Shown piece by piece: positions 23,889 to 32,736 of a stretch of 37,861 nt of DNA. How positions within the stretch are numbered: the first letter of the stretch is position 1; each line of letters starts with the position of its first letter. The translations under genes were made by a program, and so were the position numbers. Under the pieces are notes generated by a model. The model saw nothing but the letters and a program-made list of their open reading frames with translations. It searched no databases and was not told the origin of the DNA. Where the stretch lies: positions 1 through 37,861 of the forward strand of contig NZ_JOJM01000077.1 in the NCBI RefSeq assembly GCF_000720325.1. Reading direction: 5' to 3'. The stretch is from Streptomyces sp. NRRL B-1347. Its GTDB lineage: Bacteria > Actinomycetota > Actinomycetes > Streptomycetales > Streptomycetaceae.

Positions 23889-24836
23889 GTGAGCGCAGCG
23901 ACAACGCGAAGCCGCACCCAGCGCACCCCGCGTACCCCCGACCGCCTCTGCGCCGAGGCCGTCGGGTTCGCCCGGGCCGCGGCCGAGGAGGCCGCCGCGC
24001 CGGGGGTGGTCGGTGAGCATGTCGAGGTCGTCGTGGAGGGCGACCGCGTCGTCACGCATCTCTTCGAGTGCAAGGAGCTCGGCTACCGCGGCTGGCGCTG
24101 GGCGGTGACCGTGGCCCGCGCCTCCCGCGCGAAGGTCGTCACGCTCGACGAGACCGTGCTGCTGCCGGGCCCCGACGCGCTGCTCGCGCCCGAGTGGGTG
24201 CCGTGGAGCGAGCGCCTGCGCCCCGGCGACATGGGCCCGGGCGACCTGCTGCCCACGGACGCCGAGGACCTGCGCCTCGAACCCGGCTACTCCGGCGAGG
24301 ACGCGCCGCCGCCGAACTCGGTCCTCTCGCAGGAGCTGGCGGAGCGCGTCGAGGCGGAGGACGCGGAACTCGCCGCCGCCGACGCGGCCCCGGCCGCCGA
24401 CGCCGTGCCCGCCCGCGGCTCCCTCGCGGCGCTCGCCGAGGAGCTCGGGATGCGCCGCGCGCGTGTCCTGTCCCGGTACGGACTGCACACCTCCGCCGAC
24501 CGCTGGGACGAGGGGTACGGCGCGAAGACGCCGATGGCGCAGGCCGCGCCCGCGTCCTGTGTGAGCTGTGGCTTCCTGGTGCCCATCGGGGGCTCGCTCG
24601 GCCAGGCCTTCGGCGTGTGCGCGAACGAGTTCGGCCCCGCGGACGGCCACGTGGTCTCGCTCGCGTACGGCTGCGGCGGGCACTCCGAGGCCGCGGTCAT
24701 GCCGAAGCCGCCGCGCCCGGCGCCGCCGGTCCTGGACGAGACGAAGGTCGACGAGCTGCCGCTGCGGCCCGCCCCCGACTCGGGCTCGGTCAAGGCCGCG
24801 GACACGGACCCGGACGAGGACCTCGGCCACTCCTAG
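23889..24836 (+). CDS. DUF3027 family protein
   Basis: A 315-residue soluble protein matching the actinobacterial DUF3027 family. It starts VSAATTRSRTQRTPRTPDRLC and has an N-terminal domain with HLFECKELGYRGWRWAVTVARA and APEWVPWSERLRPGDMGPGDLLP. A middle helical part is rich in Glu/Ala. A C-terminal domain carries RYGLHTSADRWDEGYGAKTPMAQAAPASCVSCGFLVPIGG, CANEF and YGCGGHSE. The C-x2-C pair with later C and C-x-x-H residues may bind zinc. No function is known. GTG at 23889 has AGGAGAG upstream. It is transcribed toward the sacsin-type ATPase gene, 219 bp away, with a dispersed repeat between. Confidence 0.8.
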   Translation: MSAATTRSRTQRTPRTPDRLCAEAVGFARAAAEEAAAPGVVGEHVEVVVEGDRVVTHLFECKELGYRGWRWAVTVARASRAKVVTLDETVLLPGPDALLAPEWVPWSERLRPGDMGPGDLLPTDAEDLRLEPGYSGEDAPPPNSVLSQELAERVEAEDAELAAADAAPAADAVPARGSLAALAEELGMRRARVLSRYGLHTSADRWDEGYGAKTPMAQAAPASCVSCGFLVPIGGSLGQAFGVCANEFGPADGHVVSLAYGCGGHSEAAVMPKPPRPAPPVLDETKVDELPLRPAPDSGSVKAADTDPDEDLGHS

Positions 24837-24885
24837 CCTCCACGGGTTCTGTGGCGAGGGCGCGGCCCCGGCGCCCCGGATCGAC

Positions 24886-24933
24886 TGCGGGTCGGTTGTG
24901 GCTGGTCGCGCAGTTCCCCGCGCCCCTTCGGGC
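24886..24933. repeat. Second dispersed intergenic repeat (GTCGCGCAGTTCCCCGCGCC type)
   Basis: GGTTGTGGCTGGTCGCGCAG followed by TTCCCCGCGCCCC is a sequence I recognise as very frequent between genes in Streptomyces chromosomes. It lies between DUF3027 and the sacsin-type gene. One copy in this window. Confidence 0.55.
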
Positions 24934-25055
24934 CTCGGGTGGGTGGGAAAGGCCGCCGACAGGCGGCCCGCGCGGGACGCGGTACCGTTCGCCCCCACAG
25001 TCCAAGGCGCCCCCGCCAGCGAAGGGCGTCTCCCGCCAGAGAAGGGCGACGTACC

Positions 25056-28000
25056 GTGAGCAAGACCGTGCGGCCTGCCGCCGAGGGCACCGACCCGTTC
25101 GGCACCGCCCGTCTGCGCCGCTCCGTGCTCGAGTCCTGGGCGGCGAGCCCGGCCCGGTTCCGGGAGGACGCCAACGCCGAGGAGGACCTGGCGCTCGGCG
25201 GCTACCGCGACCGCCTGGTCGTCGAGCTCGCGCAGAACGCCTCGGACGCGGCCGCCCGCGCGGGCACGGCAGGACGGCTCGCGCTCACGCTCCAGGACGG
25301 AGTCCTCGCCGCGGCGAACACCGGCGCCCCGCTGGACGCGGCGGGCGTGGAGTCCCTGGCGACGCTGCGGGCGTCCGCGAAGCGGGAGGGCGACGCCCGG
25401 CGGCGGACCACGGGACGCTTCGGCGTGGGCTTCGCCGCCGTGCTCTCCGTGTCGGACGAACCGGCCGTGGTGGGCCGTACCGGCGGGGTCCGCTGGTCCC
25501 TCGCGGAGGCCCGCGAACTGGCCGCCGAGACGGCCAGGTTCAGCCCGGGCCTCGGCGACGAGATGCGGCGGCGCGACGGCCACGTACCGCTCCTGAGGCT
25601 GCCGCTGGCGGCGGAGGGCACCGCTCCCGACGGGTACGACACGGTCGTCATCCTGCCGCTGCGGGACGCCGCGGCCGAGGACCTGGTGACGCGCCTCCTC
25701 GACGGCGTCGACGACGCGCTGCTGCTCGCGCTGCCCGGCCTCGACGAGGTCTCCGTCCGCACCCCGGACGGCACGACCCGGGTGCTCCGCCGCTCCGCGG
25801 ACGGCGCGGACACCGTCGTCGCGGACACCCGGGACGGCACGACGCGCTGGCGCACCGTCACCCGTGCAGGGGACCTGGAGGCGCGGCTGCTCGCGGACCG
25901 CCCCGTGGAGGAGCGCCTCCGCCCCTACTGGCAGCTCACCTGGGCCGTGCCGGTGGGCGAGGACGGCGCGCCGCGCGCGCCCCGCACGAGCCCGGTGCTG
26001 CACGCGCCGACCCCGAGCGACGAGCCGCTCGGCGTGCCCGCGCTGCTCATCGGCACGTTCCCGCTCGACACCAGCCGCCGCCACGCCGCGCCGGGGCCGC
26101 TCACGGACTTCCTGGTGGAGCGGGCGGCGGACGCGTACGCCGAACTGCTCGCCGGGTGGCGCCCGGTGACGGAGGGAATCATCGGCCTGGTGCCGGGGCC
26201 GCTCGGCACGAGCGAGCTGGACGGCGCGCTGCGCCGGGCCGTCCTCGACCGGCTGCCGCGCACCGCGTTCCTGCCGCCCGCCGCAGGGCCGGTGCCAGAG
26301 CCCGCCGACGAGTGGTCGCAGGCCGAGGCCCCCGTCGCGCTGCGGCCGCGCGACGCGGAGGTCGTTCAGGGCGCGGGCGCGGACACCGTGCGGGTGCTCG
26401 CCGAGGTCCTGCCGAGCCTGCTGCCCGCGGGCCTGGAGCGCCGGAGCGAGCTGCGCACGCTGGGTGTGGCCCGGGTGCCGCTGACCGAGGCGGTCGACCG
26501 GCTCGCGGGCCTGGAGCGGGAGCCGTCCTGGTGGCGGCGCCTGTACGACACCCTCGCGGGCGTCGACCCCGACCGGCTCTCGGGGCTGCCCGTGCCGCTG
26601 GCGAGCGGGCGTACGACGATCGGGCCGCGCCAGGTCCTGCTGCCCGCGCCGGGGGACGGGGCCGCGCCCGCGGCCCTGGCCAGGATCGGCCTGAAGGTCG
26701 CCCACGCGGACGCCGCGCATCCGCTCCTGGAGAAGCTCGGCGCGCTGCCCGCCACGCCCCGCGCGGTCCTGACGACGCCCCAGGTGCGGGCGGCCGTCGC
26801 CGCGTCCCTGGACGACGACTCCTGGTACGACGGGCTCGACGAGGGGGCGGGGCTCGACGCCGAGGAGCTCGCCGAGCTCGTGCTCACCCTCGTCCGGGAC
26901 GCCGACCTCGCGCCCGGCGACGAGCCCTGGCTCGGCGCGCTCGCGCTGCCCGACGAGGACGGCGAACTCGCGCCCGCCGGTGAGCTCGTGCTGCCCGGCA
27001 GCGCGTTCGCCGAGGTCATGCGCGAGGGCGAGCTGGCCTTCGTGGACGCGGACACCGCAGGGCGGTGGGGCGAGCGGCCGCTGGCCGCCTGCGGGGTCCT
27101 CGCCTCCTTCACCCTCGTACGCGCCACGGACGTCGTCCTCGACCCGGACGAGCTGGAGCCGCGCGACGGGGACTTCGCCGAGCCCGACGACGCGGGGCTG
27201 CTCGACGCGGTCGACGTGTGGTGCGAGGACGTGCTCGACCGGCTGCCGGACACGCCGGTGCCGCCCGTGGCGACGGAGCTCGTGGCGGTGCGCGACCTGG
27301 ACCTCGTGGACGACGACCAGTGGCCGCGCGCGCTCGCGCTGCTCTCCAGGCCGCCGCTGCGGGACGCGCTCACCCAGCCGGTGCGGGTGCTGCTCCCGGA
27401 CGGCACGACGGAGAGCGTGCGCCCGTACACGGCGTGGTGGCTGCGCGGCCACCCCGTCCTGGACGGCCGCCGTCCGGCCGGTCTGCGGTCCGCGGGCGGC
27501 GATCCGCTCCTCGAGGGCCTGTACGACGCCGTGGACGCGACCGGCTTCGACGACGAGCAGGTGCTGCGGGCCCTCGGCGTCCGCACGTCGGTGGCCGCGC
27601 TGCTCGCGGAGCCGGGCGGCGCCGCCGAACTCCTGGACCGGCTCGCCGACCCCGAGCGGACCGTTTCCGCGGCGCGCCTGCACACCCTGTACGGGGCGCT
27701 CGCGGACCTCGACCCGGAGCAGGTGACGCTGCCCGACGAGCTGCGCGCGGTCCTGGGCGGCGAGGTCGTGGTCGTCGACGCCGCCGACGCGGTGGTCGCG
27801 GACGCGCCCGACCTGCTGCCGTACGCCGCCGACGTGCCGCTGCTCCCGGTGTCCCCGTCCCGGGCGGGCGACCTGGCGGACCTCTTCCAGGTGCGCCGTC
27901 TGAGCGACCACGTCAGGGCCGGGGTCGACCCGGGCGCCGGCGTGGAGCACGAGGTCCCGGAGTCCGTGCGCGTCCTGCTCGGGCCCACCACCCCGGCGAC

Positions 28001-28211
28001 GTACCGCGAGCACGAGGAGCTGCTCGTCGACGGCGTGGACCTGGAGTGGCGCCGCACCTCCGACGGCACGGTGCACGCCGCCACCGTGGAGGGCGTCGCG
28101 GCGGGCCTGGCCTGGGCGACCCGTCAGTGGCCCCGCCGCTTCGAGGTGGCGGCGCTCCTGGAGGACCCGTCGCGGACCGGGGAACTGGCGCGCGACCGCT
28201 GGTTCGACTGA
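25056..28211 (+). CDS. Sacsin/Hsp90-type (GHKL) ATP-binding protein, 1051 aa
   Basis: A large cytoplasmic protein with one recognisable domain at its N-terminus. Residues about 45-240 form a Bergerat ATP-binding fold: N box ELAQNASDAA (57-66, with E57 and N61), G1 region VLAAANTGAPLD (83-94, Asn instead of the usual Asp, as often in sacsin-like proteins), and G2 GRFGVGFAAVLSV (120-132), very close to the Hsp90/sacsin version. The remaining 800 residues have no domain I can name; they are acidic, Leu-rich and contain repeated LDDAG/DEL-like segments. No membrane helix or signal is present. A chaperone-like role is likely by analogy with sacsin repeat proteins but unproven. GTG 25056 follows AGAAGGGCGAC. 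Its neighbour is DUF3027. Confidence 0.82.
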   Translation: MSKTVRPAAEGTDPFGTARLRRSVLESWAASPARFREDANAEEDLALGGYRDRLVVELAQNASDAAARAGTAGRLALTLQDGVLAAANTGAPLDAAGVESLATLRASAKREGDARRRTTGRFGVGFAAVLSVSDEPAVVGRTGGVRWSLAEARELAAETARFSPGLGDEMRRRDGHVPLLRLPLAAEGTAPDGYDTVVILPLRDAAAEDLVTRLLDGVDDALLLALPGLDEVSVRTPDGTTRVLRRSADGADTVVADTRDGTTRWRTVTRAGDLEARLLADRPVEERLRPYWQLTWAVPVGEDGAPRAPRTSPVLHAPTPSDEPLGVPALLIGTFPLDTSRRHAAPGPLTDFLVERAADAYAELLAGWRPVTEGIIGLVPGPLGTSELDGALRRAVLDRLPRTAFLPPAAGPVPEPADEWSQAEAPVALRPRDAEVVQGAGADTVRVLAEVLPSLLPAGLERRSELRTLGVARVPLTEAVDRLAGLEREPSWWRRLYDTLAGVDPDRLSGLPVPLASGRTTIGPRQVLLPAPGDGAAPAALARIGLKVAHADAAHPLLEKLGALPATPRAVLTTPQVRAAVAASLDDDSWYDGLDEGAGLDAEELAELVLTLVRDADLAPGDEPWLGALALPDEDGELAPAGELVLPGSAFAEVMREGELAFVDADTAGRWGERPLAACGVLASFTLVRATDVVLDPDELEPRDGDFAEPDDAGLLDAVDVWCEDVLDRLPDTPVPPVATELVAVRDLDLVDDDQWPRALALLSRPPLRDALTQPVRVLLPDGTTESVRPYTAWWLRGHPVLDGRRPAGLRSAGGDPLLEGLYDAVDATGFDDEQVLRALGVRTSVAALLAEPGGAAELLDRLADPERTVSAARLHTLYGALADLDPEQVTLPDELRAVLGGEVVVVDAADAVVADAPDLLPYAADVPLLPVSPSRAGDLADLFQVRRLSDHVRAGVDPGAGVEHEVPESVRVLLGPTTPATYREHEELLVDGVDLEWRRTSDGTVHAATVEGVAAGLAWATRQWPRRFEVAALLEDPSRTGELARDRWFD

Positions 28212-28298
28212 GTCCCACCAGCAGGTTTCACGGAACGTACAACCTTTGACCATGGGTGAGGGTCTGATCTCGCGAGTCAACAGACTCCTAGATCGCTT

Positions 28299-28333
28299 GG
28301 GCCCCGTGTGACGGCTTACGCACCACGGGGCCC
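28299..28333 (+). promoter_or_regulatory. Leader hairpin before the secreted-protein pair
   Basis: GGGCCCCGTG (28299-28308) and CACGGGGCCC (28324-28333) form a perfect 10-bp stem with a 15-nt loop, ending 21 nt before the ATG at 28355. It could terminate the upstream sacsin-type transcript or stabilise the secreted-protein message. TTGACC at 28246 is a candidate -35 box, but no good -10 follows. Confidence 0.5.
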
Positions 28334-28354
28334 CTTCTCCACCAGGGGAAAAGC

Positions 28355-29152
28355 ATGCGCATCCGTGCCACGGTGGCGACCCTGTCGGGCGCCCTGGCCC
28401 TGTCCGCCCTCGCCGTTCCCGCCGCGCAGGCGGACGAGAGCATCGGCGACACCAAGATCACGAACGTCACCGTCAACGGCGGCAAGGACATCGTGATCGG
28501 CACTTCGCAGGCGAAGAAGATCACCTTCGCGGTCACCGCGACGGACCCCGAGGGCATCCGGAAGGCCAGCGGCTTCCTGTGGCACGGCCCGGACTACGCC
28601 GATCTGGACGGCTCGATCGTCTTCGACACGGGGGTCCCGCCGAAGTGCACCGAAGTGGACGCGACCACCGCGACGTGCACGGTCACCGTGACCGCCGACC
28701 CGAACAAGAACATCTACGGGAACTCGCTGGCCGGTAAGTGGAAGGCGTTCGCGGCCGCCCACGGCAACCCGCCCGCGGGCCAGGAGCTCGGCGGCAAGCA
28801 GACCGTCGACGCGTACAAGTCCGTATCGGTCAAGCGCGCCGCCAAGCTCACCGTCAACGCCTCCCCGGAGCCCGTGAAGAAGGGCGGGACCATCACGGTC
28901 TCCGGCGCCCTGACCCGGGCCAACTGGGACACCAAGAAGTACGCGGGCTACACCCAGCAGCCCGTGCAGCTGCAGTTCAAGAAGAAGGGCGCGAGCGCGT
29001 ACTCAGCCGTGAAGACGGTGAAGTCGGACGCCAAGGGCAACCTGAAGACCACCGTGAAGGCCTCCGTCGACGGCACCTTCCGCTACGTCTTCGCGGGCAC
29101 GTCCACGACCCCCGCGGTCACCTCCGCGGGCGACGCCATCGACGTCCGCTGA
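28355..29152 (+). CDS. Secreted protein of unknown function, tandem paralogue A
   Basis: A 265-residue exported protein. The Sec signal peptide MRIRATVATLSGALALSA ends at AQA (residue 26). The mature protein has two beta-rich parts. Part one holds DTKITNVTVNGGKDIVIGTS, a WHGPDY motif and a C-x9-C pair (PPKC...TATC) likely to be a disulfide. Part two begins VKRAAKLTVNASPEPVKKGG and looks like an immunoglobulin-like domain: TVSGALTRANWD, QPVQLQFKKKG, KTVKSDAKGNLKTTVKAS and FRYVFAG. The protein is Lys-rich, with no lipobox or sortase signal. ATG 28355 has AGGGGAA upstream. It is followed after 43 bp by its paralogue. Relatives are common in Streptomyces, but no function is known to me. Confidence 0.75.
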   Translation: MRIRATVATLSGALALSALAVPAAQADESIGDTKITNVTVNGGKDIVIGTSQAKKITFAVTATDPEGIRKASGFLWHGPDYADLDGSIVFDTGVPPKCTEVDATTATCTVTVTADPNKNIYGNSLAGKWKAFAAAHGNPPAGQELGGKQTVDAYKSVSVKRAAKLTVNASPEPVKKGGTITVSGALTRANWDTKKYAGYTQQPVQLQFKKKGASAYSAVKTVKSDAKGNLKTTVKASVDGTFRYVFAGTSTTPAVTSAGDAIDVR

Positions 29153-29195
29153 CGCACTCGTCCCCTCATCCGATCCACCCCCGAGGAACACCCCC

Positions 29196-29972
29196 ATGCG
29201 CATCCGCACCACCGTGGCCGCCGTCTCCGGCGCCGTCGTCCTGTCCGCCCTCGCCGTCCCGGCCGCGCAGGCCTTCGACTCGCACAAGGGCAACACCAAG
29301 ATCACGAAGGTCGTCGTCAACGGCGGCAAGGACCTCGTGATCGGCACCTCCAAGAAGAAGTTCGTCATCACCGTCACGGGCACCGACCCGAAGGGCATCA
29401 AGGAGGGCATCGCCCTCGCCTGGCACGGCAAGTCGTACCCGGACCGCGTCGACGGCCTCATCGCCCCGCGGGTCGACCCCAAGTGCGTCAAGCTGAGCGC
29501 GACCAAGGGCACCTGCAAGGCCGTCGTCGTGGCCGACCCGAGCACCCTGAGCAACGACACCGCGGGCCGCTGGAAGGTCCTGGCCGGCCTGCTCGGCAAG
29601 GGCCGCGCCGAGAACCACGTCATCAAGGGCAAGTACACGACGGTCGGCGTCAAGCGCGCCGCCAAGCTCACCGTCGACGCCGCCCCGGAGCCCGTGGAGA
29701 AGGGCGAGTCCCTCCTGGTGTCCGGCGCGCTGACGCGGGCGAACTGGGAGAGCCGCAAGTTCGCGGGCTACACCGGTCAGCCCGTGAAGCTGCAGTTCAA
29801 GGCCAAGGGCGCGAGCTCCTACACGACGCTCAAGACGGTGAAGTCGGACGCGAAGGGCAACCTGAAGACGATCGTGAAGGCGTCCGCGGACGGCACCTTC
29901 CGGTACGCCTTCGCCGGGTCGTCGACGTCCCCGGCCGTGGTCTCGGCCGGGGACTTCGTCGACGTCCGGTAG
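29196..29972 (+). CDS. Secreted protein of unknown function, tandem paralogue B
   Basis: A 258-residue exported protein with the same plan as the gene before it: signal peptide to AQA (residue 26), GNTKITKVVVNGGKDLVIGTS, a WHGKSY motif, a C-x9-C pair (DPKC...KGTC) and a closely matching C-terminal domain from VKRAAKLTVDAAPEPVEKG to the final DVR. The C-terminal 105 residues are much more alike between the two copies than the middle part, where surface residues and loop lengths differ. RBS GAGGAA lies 7 nt before the ATG. It is probably co-transcribed with paralogue A. Its stop is only 4 bp from the convergent stop of the P-type ATPase, with no room for a terminator. Confidence 0.75.
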   Translation: MRIRTTVAAVSGAVVLSALAVPAAQAFDSHKGNTKITKVVVNGGKDLVIGTSKKKFVITVTGTDPKGIKEGIALAWHGKSYPDRVDGLIAPRVDPKCVKLSATKGTCKAVVVADPSTLSNDTAGRWKVLAGLLGKGRAENHVIKGKYTTVGVKRAAKLTVDAAPEPVEKGESLLVSGALTRANWESRKFAGYTGQPVKLQFKAKGASSYTTLKTVKSDAKGNLKTIVKASADGTFRYAFAGSSTSPAVVSAGDFVDVR

Positions 29973-29976
29973 TCGG

Positions 29977-32379
29977 CTACGCCGCGAAGCGGCGGTCGAT
30001 CCAGCGGAAGGCGAACTCCGTCGCCGCCGCCGCGACCGCCGCGATCGCGACCGCCGCCCACGGCATCGTCGTGCCGACCAGCTTCAGGGCGAAGAAGTCC
30101 TGGAGGTAGGGGATGGTCAGGACCAGCAGGAAGCCCAGGCCCATGGCCGCCACCAGGCAGATCCGCCACCAGGTGTAGGGGCGGGCGATGATCGCCAGGA
30201 CCCACAGGGAGACCAGGAAGAGCGTGAGCGTGGCCGCGCTGGTCTCGGCCTCGCGGGCGCCCTCGCCCACGTAGTGGTGGCGGGCGAGCAGGTACGTCGC
30301 GAAGGTGGAGAGGGCCGCGATGATGCCGCCGGGGAGCGCGTAGCGCATGACTCTGCGGACGAAGTGCGGCTTGGCGCGCTCCGTGTTGGGGGCGAGCGCC
30401 AGGAAGAAGGCCGGGACGCCGATCGTCAGGGTGGACAGGAGCGTCAGGTGGCGCGGCAGGAACAGGTACTCCACCTGGGAGCAGACCACCAGCAGGGCGA
30501 TGACGACGGAGTAGACCGTCTTCACCAGGAAGAGCGTCGCCACGCGGGTGATGTTGCCGATGACGCGGCGGCCCTCGGCCACCACTGAGGGCAGCGTCGC
30601 GAAGCTGTTGTTCAGGAGCACGATCTGGGCGACCGCCCGCGTCGCCTCCGAGCCCGAGCCCATGGACACGCCGATGTCCGCGTCCTTGAGGGCCAGGACG
30701 TCGTTCACGCCGTCGCCCGTCATGGCGACCGTGTGGCCCTTGGACTGGAGCGCGCCCACCATGTCCCGCTTCTGCTGCGGGGTCACGCGGCCGAAGACGG
30801 AGTGGGCGTCGAGCTCCTCCGCCATCGCGGCCCGCTCCGCGGGCAGCTGCCGCGCGTCCACCGTGTTCTGCGCGCCGGGCAGGCCCAGCTTGGCCGCGAC
30901 CGCGCCCACGGAGACCGCGTTGTCCCCGGAGATGACCTTGGCCTGGACGTTCTGCTCCTCGAAGTAGCGCAGGGTATCGGCGGCGTCGGGCCGCAGGCGC
31001 TGCTCCAGGACGACCAGGGCGGTGGGGCGCGCCCCCGCGGCGAGGTCGGGGGCGTCCAGGTCGCCCGCGGCGCGCGCGAGGAGCAGCACGCGCAGGCCCT
31101 GGTGGTTGAGGTGCTCGACCTCGTCGAGCGCCGGGTCCCCGGCGGGAAGCAGCACGTCGGGCGCGCCGAGCAGCCAGGTCGAGTCCTGGCCGTCGCCCTC
31201 GCTGAAGCTGGCGCCGCTGTACTTGCGGGCGGAGGAGAACGGCAGCGACTCGGTGCAGCGCCACTCCTCGGCGGCGGGGTAGGCGTCGATGATGGCCTGG
31301 AGCGAGGCGTTCGGGCGCGGGTCGGACTCCCCGAGGGCGCCGAGGACCTCGCGTACGTAACCCTCGTCCGAGCCGTTCAGCGGGCGCAGCTCGGTGACGT
31401 CCATGCCGCCCTCGGTGAGCGTGCCCGTCTTGTCGAGGCAGACGGTGTCCACGCGCGCGAGGCCCTCGATGGCCGGGAGCTCCTGCACCAGGCACTGCTT
31501 GCGGCCGAGCCGGATCACGCCGATCGCGAAGGCCACGGAGGTGAGGAGCACCAGGCCTTCGGGGATCATCGGGACGATGCCGCCGACGGTGTAGGCGATC
31601 GACTCCTTGAAGTTGTCGTCCTTGACGACGAGCTGGGAGATGATCAGGCCGATCGACGTCGGGATCATCAGCCACGTCACGTACTTGAGGATCGTGGAGA
31701 TGCCGGAGCGCAGCTCGGAGTGGACGAGGGTGAAGCGGCTCGCCTCCTCGGCGAGCTGGGCGGCGTAGGCCTCGCGGCCCACCTTGGTGGCCGTGAACGC
31801 GCCGCCGCCGGCGACCACGAACGAGCCCGACATGAGCTTGTCGCCGGGCTTCTTCACGACCGGGTCGGCCTCACCGGTCAGCAGGGACTCGTCGACTTCG
31901 AGGCTGTCGGACTCGACCGTCTCGCCGTCCACGGGGATCTTGTCGCCGGGCCCCAGTTCCACCAGGTCGCCGAGGACGATCTCGGAGGTGGAGATCTCGG
32001 CGGCCACGCCGTCGCGCCGGACCGTCGGTTTGGCCTCGCCTATGACGGCGAGCCCGTCGAGGGTCTTCTTGGCGCGCAGCTCCTGGATGATGCCGATGCC
32101 GGTGTTGGCGACGATCACGAAGCCGAAGAGGCTGTCCTGGATCGGCGCGACGAACAGCATGATCACCCAGAGCACGCCGATGATCGCGTTGAAGCGCGTG
32201 AAGACGTTGGCCCGGACGATCTCGGTGGTGGAGCGGCTGCTGCGGACCGGTACGTCGTTGACCTCGCCGCGGGCGACCCGCTCGGCGACCTCGGCCGCCG
32301 TTAGACCGGTGGCGCGGCCTGTCGGTGGTGCCACCGGGTGGACCGGATCGAGCTCGGCGCCCGCGTCGATATGCGTCAT
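29977..32379 (-). CDS. CtpE-like cation-translocating P-type ATPase (probably Ca2+)
   Basis: An 800-residue P-type ATPase with all catalytic parts: actuator LLTGEADPV (TGE 168-170), membrane motif GGIVPMIPEGLVLLTSVAFA (PEGL 273-276), phosphorylation site CLDKTGTLTEGG (DKTGT 316-320), and the hinge MTGDGVNDVLALKDADIGVSMG. About ten membrane helices are expected. The PEGL motif and N-terminal cation-ATPase domain place it among type II-like ATPases, closest in form and size to mycobacterial CtpE, a calcium uptake pump. It has no heavy-metal (CPC) motif, so it does not replace the broken copper ATPase in this window. ATG 32379; no clear ribosome site. It ends back to back with the secreted paralogue B. 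Confidence 0.87.
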   Translation of the reverse strand: MTHIDAGAELDPVHPVAPPTGRATGLTAAEVAERVARGEVNDVPVRSSRSTTEIVRANVFTRFNAIIGVLWVIMLFVAPIQDSLFGFVIVANTGIGIIQELRAKKTLDGLAVIGEAKPTVRRDGVAAEISTSEIVLGDLVELGPGDKIPVDGETVESDSLEVDESLLTGEADPVVKKPGDKLMSGSFVVAGGGAFTATKVGREAYAAQLAEEASRFTLVHSELRSGISTILKYVTWLMIPTSIGLIISQLVVKDDNFKESIAYTVGGIVPMIPEGLVLLTSVAFAIGVIRLGRKQCLVQELPAIEGLARVDTVCLDKTGTLTEGGMDVTELRPLNGSDEGYVREVLGALGESDPRPNASLQAIIDAYPAAEEWRCTESLPFSSARKYSGASFSEGDGQDSTWLLGAPDVLLPAGDPALDEVEHLNHQGLRVLLLARAAGDLDAPDLAAGARPTALVVLEQRLRPDAADTLRYFEEQNVQAKVISGDNAVSVGAVAAKLGLPGAQNTVDARQLPAERAAMAEELDAHSVFGRVTPQQKRDMVGALQSKGHTVAMTGDGVNDVLALKDADIGVSMGSGSEATRAVAQIVLLNNSFATLPSVVAEGRRVIGNITRVATLFLVKTVYSVVIALLVVCSQVEYLFLPRHLTLLSTLTIGVPAFFLALAPNTERAKPHFVRRVMRYALPGGIIAALSTFATYLLARHHYVGEGAREAETSAATLTLFLVSLWVLAIIARPYTWWRICLVAAMGLGFLLVLTIPYLQDFFALKLVGTTMPWAAVAIAAVAAAATEFAFRWIDRRFAA

Positions 32380-32460
32380 GCATTCGACGGTAAGGCGGGA
32401 TCAGGGGCTTCACCCCTTGAATGTCTGAAAGATCCGACCACGGTAGGAGGGGGTTTGCCC

Positions 32461-32736
32461 TCAGGTCGCATCCCGTACTGCGGCGGTACGAGAAGCCTCC
32501 GCGCGCTTGATGGCCGCGTCGCGCCCGCGCACGTACCAGATGCCGATCAGGCCGAGGCCCGCGCCCGCGAGGCAGGTCCACACCCACCACGTGGCGTCGC
32601 GGTCGTCGAACCAGCCGTAGAACGGCAGCTGGACCAGGAAGAGGACGAACCAGAGGATCGTGCCGCCGGTGATGGTGGCGACGACGGGCCCCTCCAGGGG
32701 CTCCGGCGCCTCGTGCTTCGGTGTCCACTTCGCCAT
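32461..32736 (-). CDS. DUF2530 small membrane protein
   Basis: A 91-residue protein with two membrane helices (TITGGTILWFVLFLVQLPFYGWF and WWVWTCLAGAGLGLIGIWYVRG) and a charged C-terminus. The PLEGPVVATITGGTILWFV start fits the actinobacterial DUF2530 family, commonly found beside an NCS2 purine permease, as here in divergent orientation. Function unknown. ATG 32736 with GAGGGC upstream. It lies 81 bp before the P-type ATPase gene on the same strand. Confidence 0.7.
   Translation of the reverse strand: MAKWTPKHEAPEPLEGPVVATITGGTILWFVLFLVQLPFYGWFDDRDATWWVWTCLAGAGLGLIGIWYVRGRDAAIKRAEASRTAAVRDAT

Noticed and set aside
23748..28280. A 1510-codon open frame on the minus strand opposite DUF3027 and the sacsin-type gene
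   Set aside because: It is the antisense shadow of high-GC coding DNA: Arg/Gly/His-rich low-complexity translation, no motif, while the plus strand has clear conserved domains.
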